Below, piece after piece: positions 36,798-47,538 of a stretch of DNA of 64,000 nt. This DNA comes from Bacteroidota bacterium. GTDB lineage: Bacteria > Bacteroidota > Bacteroidia > Chitinophagales > JADJOU01. The stretch spans positions 62,001 to 126,000 of the forward strand of contig JADJOU010000003.1 of NCBI GenBank assembly GCA_016713645.1, written 5' to 3'. Positions within the stretch are counted from its first letter, which is position 1. Each line of letters opens with the position of its first letter. The translations under genes were made by a program, and so were the position numbers. Under the pieces are notes generated by a model. That model did not search any database and was not told where the DNA came from. It saw only the letters and a program-made list of their open reading frames with translations.

Positions 36798-38667
36798 ATG
36801 GAACAACTGCTTCAACTATTTATTCTCATTCCATTTCTTGGCTTTGTTTTAAGTACATTCTTTTCAAATCATCAAGAGAGATATATTGCCTTTATCACCA
36901 ATAGTATTATCGGAATTCAACTATTTGCCTTGATCATTTTTACTTCTTTTTGGGTGATGCAGGATAGTCCAATTCTCAATTTAAAGCATTTTGTTTTTTA
37001 TAAAGAAGATAATATTGAGATATTCTTTGACTTTTACTTTGACAAAATCACGGCTGTTTTCAGTATTTTAGGAGCGACTATTACTTTTTTAGTAACCATT
37101 TTTAGTAAATACTATCTGCATAGAGATTCGGGATACAAGCGTTTTTTTACAACTATTTCTCTCTTTTACTTTGGTTATAATATTACCATATTCTCTGGCA
37201 ATTTTGAGACATTATTTGTCGGTTGGGAATTTATTGGAATTACATCCTTCTTACTCATTGCATTTTTTAGAGATCGATATTTACCGGTCAAAAATGCGCT
37301 AAAGACCATTTCACTCTACAGACTAGGCGACATCTGTCTTATTCTCGCTTTATGGACGAGTCATCATATCTGGCATGAAAACATCACTTTTTTTCAATTA
37401 AATAACCAGGCAATTGTTAACGAACATATCGCTAACAACTACCCTTCTGTCGTTTTTTTAATTTGCATGATTATTATCTCGGCCTCCATTAAGTCTGCTC
37501 AATTCCCTTTCTCCTCTTGGCTCTCAAGATCCATGGAAGGTCCTACCCCATCAAGCGCAGTCTTTTATGGATCACTCTCCGTTCACTTAGGCGTATTTTT
37601 ATTGTTGCGCACCTACCAATATTGGTCTTCCATTTTAATCATCAAGGGAATAATTATTTCCATTGGTATCCTAACTGCTATTGTCGCAACTTTGATTGCT
37701 AGTGTACAGTCAACTGTTAAAACACAAATTGCCTATTCATCCATTGCACAAATTGGCTTAATGCTCATTGAAGTCGCTCTAGGCTGGCATTACCTTGCGC
37801 TTATGCATATTGCCGGCAATGCTTTGCTCAGGTCATATCAACTATTAATTTCGCCTTCGATATTGGGCTATATGATTCACAATCAATTCTATAATTTTAA
37901 GGTTAAAACTTACAGCACGAATGAAAATTTTATCAATAAAATTCGCAATAGTATTTATGTATTTTGTATCCAAGAGTGGAACTTAGATAATTTTCTCAAG
38001 AACCTAATTTGGAATCCATTAAAAGCCCTTGGGAAAATGTTTCAGTTCATATCCAATCGAACAGGTATGATTTCGCTCAGTATTTTTTATATACTCGGTT
38101 TAATATTCTTACTATACGACGACCACATACCGCCTCGATTAGACGAGAATATCCATTTGCTTTTTGCCTTTATTGGGATGATTTTGATTCTATTAGCATT
38201 CGTTGAAAAGAGAGACGCCCTCAAAGCTTGGCTGCTCATCATCATCAGTCAATTTTATATCGTTTTATCCATTGCATTGATCAATGACGAATATGAATAT
38301 TCAGAAATACTCCTCTATGTTTGTGGATTAATTGTAGCTGGTTGTATAGGTGTAGTAATTTTGGCTAAACTAAAAAGAAAGAAAAAGAAATCGCATTAAA
38401 TGATTTTATGGCCATGTGTATCAACATCCAATTTGGGCCTTTTGGTTTTTAATTGCCTGCCTCGCCTTTGTATGTTTGCCATTTACCCCATCTTTCATTG
38501 GGATTGACCTCATGTTTAGTCATATTGATCACGATGAATACGCCTTGATATTTTTGACATCGATTAGTTTTCTCGTGCTTGAATTATCGGCATTGCGCAT
38601 TTACGCGCGCCTATTTCTCGGACCTCATAAAAAGCAAACACATCCAATCGCATATCGCAGTTCTTGA
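36798..38667 (+). CDS. dabB: DabB, NuoL/MrpA-like membrane subunit (frameshifted)
   Basis: Starts 7 bp after dabA. The first frame (36798-38399) holds a proton-translocating NuoL/MrpA-type domain (SASIKSAQFPFSSWLSRSME, GPTPSSAVFYGSLSVHLG, with LLLRTYQY) and many membrane helices. After small indels near 38380 and 38409 the frame 38416-38667 continues HPIWAFWFLIACLAFVCLPF to FLGPHKKQT. About 622 residues in total. DabB conducts cations and drives DabA. Together with SulP the operon is a complete DAB-type inorganic carbon system. Confidence 0.88.
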
Positions 38668-38796
38668 ATTTTCGAATTATTAATATATTCTATTTAGACG
38701 CTTCCATCCTTTTTAGAGCTAATCAAATCAAAATGATTGGATTTGAATAGCAATGAATCACATAATTCTGTTATTTTTGGACCTCAATCAGCTATT

Positions 38797-40821
38797 TTGT
38801 TCAAACTCACCTCATCATATAAACCTGCTGGAGATCAACCGGAGGCAATTAAGCAATTGGTTGAAGGATTGCGCAATGGAGTAAAACATCAAACCCTTCT
38901 CGGTGTGACGGGATCTGGGAAGACTTATACCGTTGCCAATATCATCGAACAAATTCAGCGTCCCACATTGGTTTTAACACATAATAAAACCTTGGTCGCT
39001 CAATTATATGGAGAATTCAAACAATTCTTTCCCGATAATGCCATTGAGTATTTTGTTTCCTACTATGACTATTATCAGCCTGAGGCATTTATTCCATCGA
39101 CAAATTTATACATAGAGAAGGATTTATCGATCAATCAAGAAATTGAAAAATTGAGGTTGAGCACTTCCACATCCCTTCTCTCTGGAAGGTCAGATGTATT
39201 GGTCATTGCATCGGTATCTTGTATATACGGTATGGGAAACCCCATCGAATATAAAAAGGGAATTATACGCGTAGAAGTTGGCATGAAAATCAGCCGAAAT
39301 GGTTTCTTATATCGCTTAGTCGAGAGCCTGTATTCAAGAACCACAGGTGATTTTGCGCGGGGGAATTTTAGGGTTGTTGGGGACACGGTCGACATCTTCT
39401 TGCCTTATACAGATAATGGCGTCCGCATCACTTTCTTTGGAGATGAAATTGAGGAAATAGAAAATTTCAATCCCATCACTGGTAAAAAAATTAATAGCGC
39501 AAAAGATATAGCCATTTTCCCAGCGAATATGTATGTAACACCTAAAGACCTTTTACTGACGGTGATTCACGAAATTCAAGATGATTTGAATAAGCAAGTG
39601 AATTACTACAAAGAAATTGGCAAAAATGAAGAGGCCGCTAGATTGACAGAGCGCGTGAACTTCGATATTGAAATGATGCGAGAATTGGGTTATTGCTCTG
39701 GCATTGAAAATTACTCGAAATACCTAAATAGAAGAAATCCAGGAGCAAGGCCATTTTGTTTGCTTGATTATTTTCCAGAAGACTTTTTATTAATTGTAGA
39801 TGAAAGCCACGTCTCTATTCCTCAGATTGGCGCTATGTATGGAGGCGACCGATCGAGAAAAGTAAATTTAGTGGATTATGGATTCAGATTGCCCAGTGCA
39901 TTTGACAATAGACCTTTAAATTTTCCCGAGTTTGAATCCATCGTTCATCAAGCAATTTATGTAAGTGCAACTCCGGGCAACTATGAATTGGAAAAATGCG
40001 AGGGTTTGGTCGTAGAACAAGTCGTTCGACCGACAGGTCTTTTAGATCCCCCGATTGAAGTTCGGCCAACCTTAAACCAAATCGATGATTTACTCAATGA
40101 AATTGAAGAGCGCATTCAAGCGAATGAAAGGGTTCTTGTGACCACATTGACCAAGCGAATGAGCGAAGAATTGAGCAAATTTTTGCTTGATGTTGGAATC
40201 AAAACGAGGTATATCCATTCGGAGGTGGACACACTCGATCGAGTAGAAATTTTGCGCGACTTGCGCTTGGGAAAGTTTGATGTTTTGGTTGGAGTTAACC
40301 TACTTAGAGAAGGTCTAGACTTGCCGGAAGTATCGCTTGTTGCAATCATGGATGCAGACAAAGAGGGTTTTTTGAGAAATGATCGATCGCTCACTCAAAC
40401 TGCAGGGAGGGCCGCAAGAAATTCAAATGGAAAAGTCATTATGTATGCCGATAAAATAACTGGCTCCATGCAGCGCACCATTGATGAAACAGATAGGCGC
40501 AGGGAAAAGCAAGTCAAATACAACGAAATTCATCGTATCACGCCAACGACGATTTTAAAATCGAAGGAGGAAATCATGAGACAAACTTCTGTTTTAGATA
40601 TTAGACCGAAGGGGCATGAAGATTATTATGTGGAGAAAGAAGACACTTCGGTAGCTGCTGATCCCATTCTCTCCTATATGACCAAACCCCAGTTGCAAAA
40701 GACAATAGATGAGACTAGAAAGAAAATGCAACAGGCAGCTAAAAAGACCGAATTTATGGAAGCTGCCAAATTTCGCGATGAATTATTCGCCTTGGAAAAA
40801 CTCCTTGAAGAAAAAAAATAA
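38797..40821 (+). CDS. uvrB: UvrABC system protein B
   Basis: About 674 aa from the TTG at 38797 (FKLTSSYKPAGDQPEAIKQL), which matches the family start; the frame runs open to another TTG at 38737, and no ATG is available in frame, so the start is unsure. Walker A GVTGSGKT, beta-hairpin SYYDYYQPEAFIPS, VDESHVSIPQ, YVSATPG, QTAGRAARNSNG and the C-terminal UVR motif (KKTEFMEAAKFRDELFALE) are all present. UvrB verifies bulky DNA lesions with UvrA and recruits UvrC. Confidence 0.96.
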   Translation: MFKLTSSYKPAGDQPEAIKQLVEGLRNGVKHQTLLGVTGSGKTYTVANIIEQIQRPTLVLTHNKTLVAQLYGEFKQFFPDNAIEYFVSYYDYYQPEAFIPSTNLYIEKDLSINQEIEKLRLSTSTSLLSGRSDVLVIASVSCIYGMGNPIEYKKGIIRVEVGMKISRNGFLYRLVESLYSRTTGDFARGNFRVVGDTVDIFLPYTDNGVRITFFGDEIEEIENFNPITGKKINSAKDIAIFPANMYVTPKDLLLTVIHEIQDDLNKQVNYYKEIGKNEEAARLTERVNFDIEMMRELGYCSGIENYSKYLNRRNPGARPFCLLDYFPEDFLLIVDESHVSIPQIGAMYGGDRSRKVNLVDYGFRLPSAFDNRPLNFPEFESIVHQAIYVSATPGNYELEKCEGLVVEQVVRPTGLLDPPIEVRPTLNQIDDLLNEIEERIQANERVLVTTLTKRMSEELSKFLLDVGIKTRYIHSEVDTLDRVEILRDLRLGKFDVLVGVNLLREGLDLPEVSLVAIMDADKEGFLRNDRSLTQTAGRAARNSNGKVIMYADKITGSMQRTIDETDRRREKQVKYNEIHRITPTTILKSKEEIMRQTSVLDIRPKGHEDYYVEKEDTSVAADPILSYMTKPQLQKTIDETRKKMQQAAKKTEFMEAAKFRDELFALEKLLEEKK

Positions 40822-40835
40822 GTTTCGCAAACTTC

Positions 40836-40866
40836 TTGACAAAACACAAAATTTTTTGTAACTTTA
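40836..40866 (+). promoter_or_regulatory. Candidate promoter of the patatin-like gene
   Basis: TTG (40836-40838, within TTGAC), 20-bp spacer, TAACTTTA (40859-40866), a one-base variant of the -7 consensus TAnnTTTG. Lies 20 bp upstream of the ATG at 40887. Confidence 0.42.
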
Positions 40867-40886
40867 AATTGTTATTTTGAAGAGAA

Positions 40887-43112
40887 ATGAATTTGAGCAA
40901 AACCAAAGTGATTAATTATTTAAAGGGATTGTCAAAATCCTTTTCAATTCAATTGCTCATTTTGCATGTGCGCAATAGATCCTTCTTTCTCATTCCGTGG
41001 ATACTGCTATTTCTTTGGACCACCTCTCTTTTGCAAATGGGATTATGGCTTCCCCCTCTTATTTTTAGAACCTGAATATTTGGGAAGAGAATGGGCCATG
41101 AGTTATTGGTTTCTGGGTTTTGCATTTGGAGGCTTTATGATGTCTTGGCATATCACAACATACTTACTTGAGAGTTATCGATTCCCTTTTATGGCAAATC
41201 TCCAACGCCCTTTTGCCATGTTTTGTTTAAATAATTCTATCATCCCATTCGTCTATATTCTTGTTTATTCAATTGCCCTGATTAGAATTGAATCCATTTA
41301 CGATGACTTTACTTGGTGGGATATTGCCATCAAGCTAGGTAGTTTTCTCCTTGGGATCTTAACCATTGTAGGCACTTCTGCGATGTATTTTCATTCAACA
41401 AATTCTAATATCAGCAATTTTGTCAAAAAAGCCATTGAGCCAAAATTGAAGCAAATGGTTAAGTCTATGAAGACAAATGCGCAGGACAAATGGCGCGTTG
41501 ATACCTACTTTTCATTCAAACTTAATACTCGAATTACAAGAGACATCAATAAATATGACGCCTCCTATATTGTTCAAGTATTCAAACAACATCACTACAA
41601 CTTTTTCATCGCTCAGGGAATCATCATTTTTATTTTCTTTATTCTTGGATTTCTTGTTGAATATCCCTTGTTTCAAATACCCGCTGGATGCAGTTTAATT
41701 TTTCTTCTAGGCTTAGTGATGGTCTTAGCAGGATTCTTTAAATTTTGGACCAATCGATGGAGCACATTGGTATTTATTATCTTACTAACCATTCTCAATT
41801 ATTCTCCGAAATTGGGACTTAGCCTTCATGATAATTTTGCTTTCGGTCTCAATTATGACAAGCCACTGCAATACAGACAAGACGTGTTTGATAGTCTTAC
41901 AACAACCGCGAATATTGAGGCTGATCGATTAAACACGCTCGAAATTTTGCAAAATTGGAAAGCAAAACAATCGAGTGATAAACCAAAATTAATCATTATT
42001 ACTGCGAGTGGCGGCGGATTGACGTCCACATTATTTACAACAAGAATATTGCAAACAGTCAATACAAAATTAAACAACCAACTTTTTGACCGAACAGCAC
42101 TTATGACAGGCGCTTCGGGAGGCGTAATCGGACTCACCTATATGCGCGAGTTATTCCATTTACAGAAAAAACAAAAACTAGATATCAATGATGTAAAGTA
42201 TAGTTACCTAATTTCACAAGATCTATTAAATCCAATGTGCGTAACGAATCTCACCCATGATATTCTATTCCCTATTCAAAAGTTTGAGTACAACAATCAA
42301 TCCTATAGAAAAGATAGGGCTTATATGTTTGAATGGACCCTCAATAAAAACACAAACGGCATTCTAGACAAAAAAATATCGGACTATCAGCAAGAGGAGA
42401 AAAGCGGTCAAATTCCGCTTCTTTTCAACAATTCAACCGTACTCAATGAATATAGGCAATTTATCATCAGCTCTCAGCCGATTCGCTATATGATGAAACC
42501 ATATAGCACCCTCAATCTTCCCGATCGTTTTGAGACAGACATGTTGGATTTTTGTAGCTTCTTCGAAAGCAATGGAGGAAAATCAATTAAACAAACGACT
42601 GCACTTAGAATGACGGCAACATATCCATTCATTTTGCCTTCTGTTGTATTGCCTACACAGCCGCAAATTGCTGTAATGGATGGAGGCATGAGAGATAATA
42701 CTGGCATGCAAATCATCTATAAATTCATCGATGTTTTTCAAGATTGGATCATCGAAAACACAGGTGGCGTTGTCATTATTCAAGTGAAATATTTCCCAAA
42801 ATTCAAACCGATTAAAAATGTCAACAATCCAAGTTTCTTTGAAAAGTTTATAAGTCCGTTGGCAGTATCTACTCCAATGTCTTTGAATTGCAAGATTACG
42901 AGCAGGACCAATTGATGAATGTCGCCAATAAATTATTGAAAGGAAAACTAGATATCGTGCGGTTTGAATATAATGATAAGATGCAAGAGAAAGAAGGCTC
43001 TCTCAGTTTTCATCTGACAAAAAATGAAAAAGAAAATATACTTCGCTGCGCTGAAAACAAGTCGAACTCTGCGAGTTTAGAGCGACTGATTCGAATTATA
43101 GATAAGCCTTAA
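40887..43112 (+). CDS. Membrane-anchored patatin-like phospholipase (frameshifted)
   Basis: Begins MNLSKTKVINYLKG; an extra base near 41043 and a missing base near 42859 split it into three frames which join to about 741 residues. The first ~300 residues contain several membrane helices (FFLIPWILLFLW, SYWFLGFAFGGFMMSW, IIIFIFFILGFLVEYP). The catalytic part starts at IITASGGGLTSTLFTT, has the nucleophile elbow TGASGGVIGLTYM (Ser in GASGG), and the dyad Asp in AVMDGGMRDNTG. The C-terminus is ELQDYEQDQLMNVANKLL. Patatin-like enzymes hydrolyse acyl esters of lipids; substrate unknown. Confidence 0.78.
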
Positions 43113-43148
43113 GCACTTTATGGTCTTTTTAATTTGATTTAATTAAAT

Positions 43149-43829
43149 CTAAAAATTTGGTTTTAATTCGATAATCGAATAAAAATCATTGATAATTTTA
43201 ACCACTTCTTCTTTTGAATCTGTGAGGTGAATTAAATCTAGATCTTCTGCTGATATATATTGATGCTCGAGCATGGTCCCTTTTACCCAGTCTAGGATAC
43301 CAGACCAATAAGAAACTCCCACTAATATAATGGGTACTTTATCTATTTTCTTTGTCTGCGTGAGCGTGAGCACTTCAAATAATTCATCGAGTGTGCCAAA
43401 GCCTCCAGGCATGAGCACAAACGCCTGAGCATATTTTACAAACATCACTTTTCTCACGAAAAAAAATCGGAAGTTAAAGAGTTTGTCGGGGTCGATAAAA
43501 TCATTGGGCTCAGTTTCAAACGGCAATTGAATGCCCAATCCAACAGATTTCCCTTTAGACAATTGTGCGCCCTTATTAGCAGACTCCATGATACCTGGAC
43601 CACCGCCAGTGATGAGTCCATATCCCTCTTTGCATAGCAATTGCGCTATTTCACAACTCAATTGATAGTGAGGATGATCCCGTTTGGTGCGCGATGATCC
43701 AAAAATGGAAACGCATGGTCCAATTTCATTGAGTCGATCGAATCCCTCCACGAATTCAGACATGATTTTAAACATAAACCAAGAAGATTCAGCCTTTGTG
43801 CTCGACCATCTTTTCTCTTTATTTGTCAT
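43149..43829 (-). CDS. LOG-family (TIGR00730) Rossmann-fold nucleotide-binding protein
   Basis: 226 aa from MTNKEKRWSSTK (10 extra codons upstream are possible). The motifs are SIFGSSRTK, YGLITGGGPGIMESANKGA and VLMPGGFGTLDELFEVLTLT; PGGxGTxxE is the LOG/lysine-decarboxylase-like catalytic signature. Homologues hydrolyse nucleoside 5'-monophosphates to base and ribose phosphate (cytokinin-activating type). Length and motifs are typical. No operon partner. Confidence 0.92.
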   Translation of the reverse strand: MTNKEKRWSSTKAESSWFMFKIMSEFVEGFDRLNEIGPCVSIFGSSRTKRDHPHYQLSCEIAQLLCKEGYGLITGGGPGIMESANKGAQLSKGKSVGLGIQLPFETEPNDFIDPDKLFNFRFFFVRKVMFVKYAQAFVLMPGGFGTLDELFEVLTLTQTKKIDKVPIILVGVSYWSGILDWVKGTMLEHQYISAEDLDLIHLTDSKEEVVKIINDFYSIIELKPNF

Positions 43830-43974
43830 ATATAATTTATTTTTTGCTGCGAAATTCAAGCAAATCTAACCAAGTTAATGCAATCAATAACGTTCAATTC
43901 TAGCTTTAAATTATTTATCAGCAATCAGCCTCAAACGCTCCAGCATTTGATTATTGAAAACAGATTCTATTCCA

Positions 43975-45039
43975 CTAATCCAATCGCTTATAAAAATTGC
44001 GCGGATTTTGCCCTGTCAATATCATTTCCAAGTCTTCCAAAACCAAGTCAGGTCGCATGACACCCGTTTCCCAAAAATCATTGCCGCCTGTTGGTCGAAT
44101 TCGATTGATATTGTTAAATAGATTATTGCTGTTATACGCTTTGAACAATTTCAATTTTGCGTCCTCTTGCAATAGGTCAGATTTTCGCTTGCATATGCCC
44201 GTATTAATCCAATAATCAGCTTCTTTTCCATTGGCATAAACCCCTTCAAAACTCATGGGAATATTGCCATTCGCTTGAAGCTGATCAAATAAATAATGTC
44301 CCCCTGCATCTGCTATCAATTGTGCGATGATGCTCTCTTTTCCGCTTATATACCAAACCCCATTCCATGGGATATTGATCAAGACTTTTGGTCGTTTAGA
44401 AATTTCAGCTCTGCGTTTTTTAATGGATAAATAGCGTTCTTCAACCTCAGCAAAAATGCTATCCGCAGCCATTGTTCTATCAGTCAAGGCACCAAACAAC
44501 TTTATCCATTCTGCTTGAGCGAGCGGGCTTGTTTCCTTAAACTCTGCATTGACGATATAGGGAATTCCCATTTTTTGAAGTTTATGAATCACGCCATTCG
44601 AGGTGGGGTCTATCGTGAAAAGCATGACCAAATCTGGCTTGAGGGCATATAGTTTTTCGATATTTAAAAGATTGGCTTCCCCAAATTCCGCAAGTGGAAA
44701 AGAAATTAATGCGCTATCGTAAAGGTAATTTCTGCTCGAAACACCAATAATTTTATCTCTAGCATTTAACAAACACATCGCTCCAACATGGGTAGAGGAT
44801 AGACAAACAATTCTCTTCAGTGGCTGACGAATTGTAAAATCAGCACTATCCCCCAATGCATGTGTATGTACAACCGTCGAATCGCTGAAATAATCAATTG
44901 AAAACCCTTTTGCATATTTGGGTATTAGACGCTCTGTTGAAATAGGGCGCGCTTGCTTGCGCGGATTCTGACAATTTTGAAAAACCAAAAACAGGCTGAC
45001 CAAAAACAAGATTTGCGGGTTCACGAACTTATATTTCAT
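43975..45039 (-). CDS. Periplasmic binding lipoprotein for metal-chelate ABC transport (BtuF/FepB type)
   Basis: 354 aa. Lipobox near LFLVFQNC (residues 15-23). Class III binding-protein fold: QPLKRIVCLSSTHVGAMCLL, LNIEKLYALKPDLVMLF, AQLIADAGGHYLF. Such proteins hand siderophore, haem or cobalamin to an ABC importer; the ligand cannot be told here and no permease or TonB receptor is nearby. The ATG overlaps the rluF stop (ATGA), so it is co-translated with rluF. Confidence 0.85.
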   Translation of the reverse strand: MKYKFVNPQILFLVSLFLVFQNCQNPRKQARPISTERLIPKYAKGFSIDYFSDSTVVHTHALGDSADFTIRQPLKRIVCLSSTHVGAMCLLNARDKIIGVSSRNYLYDSALISFPLAEFGEANLLNIEKLYALKPDLVMLFTIDPTSNGVIHKLQKMGIPYIVNAEFKETSPLAQAEWIKLFGALTDRTMAADSIFAEVEERYLSIKKRRAEISKRPKVLINIPWNGVWYISGKESIIAQLIADAGGHYLFDQLQANGNIPMSFEGVYANGKEADYWINTGICKRKSDLLQEDAKLKLFKAYNSNNLFNNINRIRPTGGNDFWETGVMRPDLVLEDLEMILTGQNPRNFYKRLD

Positions 45040-45806
45040 TTTTTTGAATCAAAACGATCTGCCCCTTTTTTATCTAATTCATGCGAATAATTGGTCTTCC
45101 CTTCTAATTTGGCTATTTCAACTTCTGATAATAATCTCCATTTCCCAACGGGGATTTTATCCAAGGTAATATCCATGATTCTCACGCGCACAAGAGAAAC
45201 AACATGGTATCCAAGCGCCTCACACATTCTGCGTATCTGGCGATTCAATCCTTGCTGTAATATAATCCTGAATTTCTTGCTCCCCATCGCCACTACTTTG
45301 CATTTTTTTGTCCACTCACCTAAGATATTGACTCCTTTCGACATCTTTTGAACAAAGACTTCATCGATTTGTTTATCGACGGTGACAATATATTCTTTAT
45401 CATGTTTATTCTCTGACCGCAAAATTTCATTGACAATATCTCCATTATTCGTAAGTAGAATAAGTCCACTAGAATCTTTATCCAATCTCCCAATCGGAAA
45501 AATGCGCTTAGGATAATTGATATAGGAGATGATATTGGTATGATCTGTCTGATCGGTGGTTGAAGTAATTCCAATTGGCTTATTAAAAGCCAAATAAATA
45601 TGTTGTACCTGCTTTTTATGTTTCATCAAACTTCCATCGACGATGATTCGGTCTGCCTTAGTAACGCGAGAAGTGGGCAGCGCCATCTCTCCATTGATTT
45701 CAACTCGCCCTTGCAATACTAGGCTGTCTGCTTCGCGTCTTGAGCAATAGCCAGTAGAGCTGATGAATTTATTGATTTGAATACCCGCTGATTCCATAGA
45801 CTTCAA
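45036..45806 (-). CDS. rluF: 23S rRNA pseudouridine synthase RluF-type
   Basis: 256 aa. N-terminal S4 RNA-binding domain (GIQINKFISSTGYCSRREAD), then the pseudouridine synthase catalytic loop GRLDKDSSGLILLTN with the catalytic Asp, and GLNRQIRRMCEALGYHV. RluF isomerises uridine 2604 (and 2605 in tRNA-like contexts) of 23S rRNA. The C-terminal extension is short and charged. Upstream of the binding lipoprotein gene, with four-base overlap. Confidence 0.9.
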   Translation of the reverse strand: MKSMESAGIQINKFISSTGYCSRREADSLVLQGRVEINGEMALPTSRVTKADRIIVDGSLMKHKKQVQHIYLAFNKPIGITSTTDQTDHTNIISYINYPKRIFPIGRLDKDSSGLILLTNNGDIVNEILRSENKHDKEYIVTVDKQIDEVFVQKMSKGVNILGEWTKKCKVVAMGSKKFRIILQQGLNRQIRRMCEALGYHVVSLVRVRIMDITLDKIPVGKWRLLSEVEIAKLEGKTNYSHELDKKGADRFDSKK

Positions 45807-46068
45807 AGGTATGCATTCGATGAGGGAAAATCAAAGGAATTCTGTCTATAGAGTATTTTATCAAAATAAAATCAATTATTTATCAATGAAAATTGAAATC
45901 TATACCGTGACCAAAATGTTAAACTTCTGTATGACACACTCTAAACAATTATTTATTTAATTTTTTATATGCTGTAAATCAACAACTTAACATAGATTTC
46001 AACATATTTGTAACATAATTTGACTAAATGCCGTATAAAACCAAGCAATTTATTTACAAGAATAAATT

Positions 46069-46099
46069 TTGAAAATTAACATTAAAATATATACATTTG
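46069..46099 (+). promoter_or_regulatory. Candidate promoter of the RsbW-like gene
   Basis: TTG (46069-46071), 20-bp spacer, TACATTTG (46092-46099), a full match to the -7 consensus. Transcription would begin near 46105, so the ATG at 46101 would not be in the transcript and 46113 becomes the better start. Confidence 0.42.
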
Positions 46100-46112
46100 A
46101 ATGGTTATTGAA

Positions 46113-46526
46113 ATGCAAACAGATTTGGTAAAAAATTTATTCATAGAATCTAATCCGGAGAATATTGCTCTTGTAGAGCAATTTGTGGAGGAAATAGCAG
46201 ACGAATATTCAATTGGTGAGGATATATTCGGAAATATGCTGATTTCCGTTACAGAAGCCGCAAATAATGCTATGTATCATGGCAATCATTGTGATATAAA
46301 GAAAAAAGTTGAAATTTCTTGTATATTCTTAGACTCCAAGAATACTTTGGTTTACACTATAAAAGATCAAGGGAAGGGATTTAATTTTAACAATATTCCT
46401 GACCCGACAGCCCCTGAGAATATCGGGAAAGCCTCTGGCAGAGGCGTGTTTTTCATGAGACAATTAGCTGATATGTTTTCCTTCTCCAACGATGGAAATA
46501 CCGTTGAATTGCATTTTAAACTATAA
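46113..46526 (+). CDS. RsbW/SpoIIAB-like ATP-binding regulatory protein
   Basis: 137 aa from ATG 46113 (46101 also possible). GHKL ATPase fold alone: N-box ISVTEAANNAMYHGN, then YTIKDQGKGFNFNNIPDP (G1) and GRGVFFMRQLADMF (G2). Such proteins act as anti-sigma or anti-anti-sigma serine kinases or as stand-alone regulatory ATPases. No STAS antagonist or sigma factor is adjacent. A 294-bp spacer lies upstream, divergent from rluF, with the candidate promoter described separately. Confidence 0.88.
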   Translation: MQTDLVKNLFIESNPENIALVEQFVEEIADEYSIGEDIFGNMLISVTEAANNAMYHGNHCDIKKKVEISCIFLDSKNTLVYTIKDQGKGFNFNNIPDPTAPENIGKASGRGVFFMRQLADMFSFSNDGNTVELHFKL

Positions 46527-46584
46527 TATACCCTCTTTACATAGGGACATTTGCGAATACTGCGAATAAGTAGAAACAATTTTT

Positions 46585-46592
46585 TATTTTTG
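46585..46592 (+). promoter_or_regulatory. Candidate -7 box for the Omp28-like gene
   Basis: TATTTTTG matches TAnnTTTG and is 15 bp before the ATG. No convincing TTG lies at the right distance upstream. Confidence 0.3.
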
Positions 46593-46607
46593 TAAAAAAT
46601 ACGAAAG

Positions 46608-47459
46608 ATGCAAATGAAGTCTATTCTATCTCTATTTATTCTAGCAATATCCTTTATTTCATGCGACGAAGTCTTGGAAGTCTATACACCGACAGCCGTT
46701 TCTGCTAAGGATAGTTCTTTCGTCTCTGATGTTATAGAAACTCCTCAATTAAAGAATGTATTGGTTGAAGAATATACGGGCGTAAAGTGCCAAAATTGTC
46801 CAACGGGACATAAAATTGTCGCCGATCTACAAGCAGCCAATCCAGAGCGTGTGCTCTCCATCGGACTTCACTCTGCCCTTCAGAGTTCTGTATACTCATA
46901 TAGCACGCAAGATCTCTATACAGATGAAGCAGAGGCATTGCATCAAAAATATCAAATTTCTTCTAAACCTTCTGCTCTAGTAGATCGTATGCCCTTTAAT
47001 GGTGTATTGCAACTGGGAAGGACCAATTGGGCCCCAGCAGTGGCTGAAAGACTTAAAAAGTCGAACCCAGTCAATATTCACATAGAAAACGTTTACAATT
47101 CCGATTCACTTAAACTAGAGACTAAAGTTAAATTGCATTTTACCAATGATGTGACGGACAAATTAAATTTTTCAATCTTCCTCATTGAAAACAATATTGT
47201 CACACCACAAACCCTGCCTTCTTTTGATACGGATACTTTCTACAACCACCAACATGTATTCAGAAAAATCATTGGAGGAAGCACAGATGGAATCAGCATC
47301 AATGACCCAACCACTAAGGGAAGGACCATCATTAGATATTTCTACACCTATTTCAAAACAGCGTATAAACCTGAAAATATGAAAACAGTTGTAGCTGTTT
47401 TCAAATCTGGTTCAGAGAATGAAATCATCCATTGTGAAGAGGGTTCAGTGAAAAAGTAA
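46608..47459 (+). CDS. Omp28-family outer-membrane lipoprotein
   Basis: 283 aa. Lipobox LAISFISC at residues 12-19. NVLVEEYTGVKCQNCPTGHK contains a CxxC in a thioredoxin-like N-terminal domain, followed by beta-sandwich segments (FSIFLIENNIVTPQ, FYNHQHVFRKIIGG), the Omp28-related pattern. Omp28 of Porphyromonas was described as an outer-membrane, possibly adhesin-like protein; the CxxC suggests thiol chemistry but this is unproven. Confidence 0.88.
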   Translation: MQMKSILSLFILAISFISCDEVLEVYTPTAVSAKDSSFVSDVIETPQLKNVLVEEYTGVKCQNCPTGHKIVADLQAANPERVLSIGLHSALQSSVYSYSTQDLYTDEAEALHQKYQISSKPSALVDRMPFNGVLQLGRTNWAPAVAERLKKSNPVNIHIENVYNSDSLKLETKVKLHFTNDVTDKLNFSIFLIENNIVTPQTLPSFDTDTFYNHQHVFRKIIGGSTDGISINDPTTKGRTIIRYFYTYFKTAYKPENMKTVVAVFKSGSENEIIHCEEGSVKK

Positions 47460-47538
47460 TTGACCTTTCTACTCAATTTACCCTTTCCTAATTCATTTTT
47501 TTCTATTTTCGGCATCAAATATTGTTTTAGTACGAATT

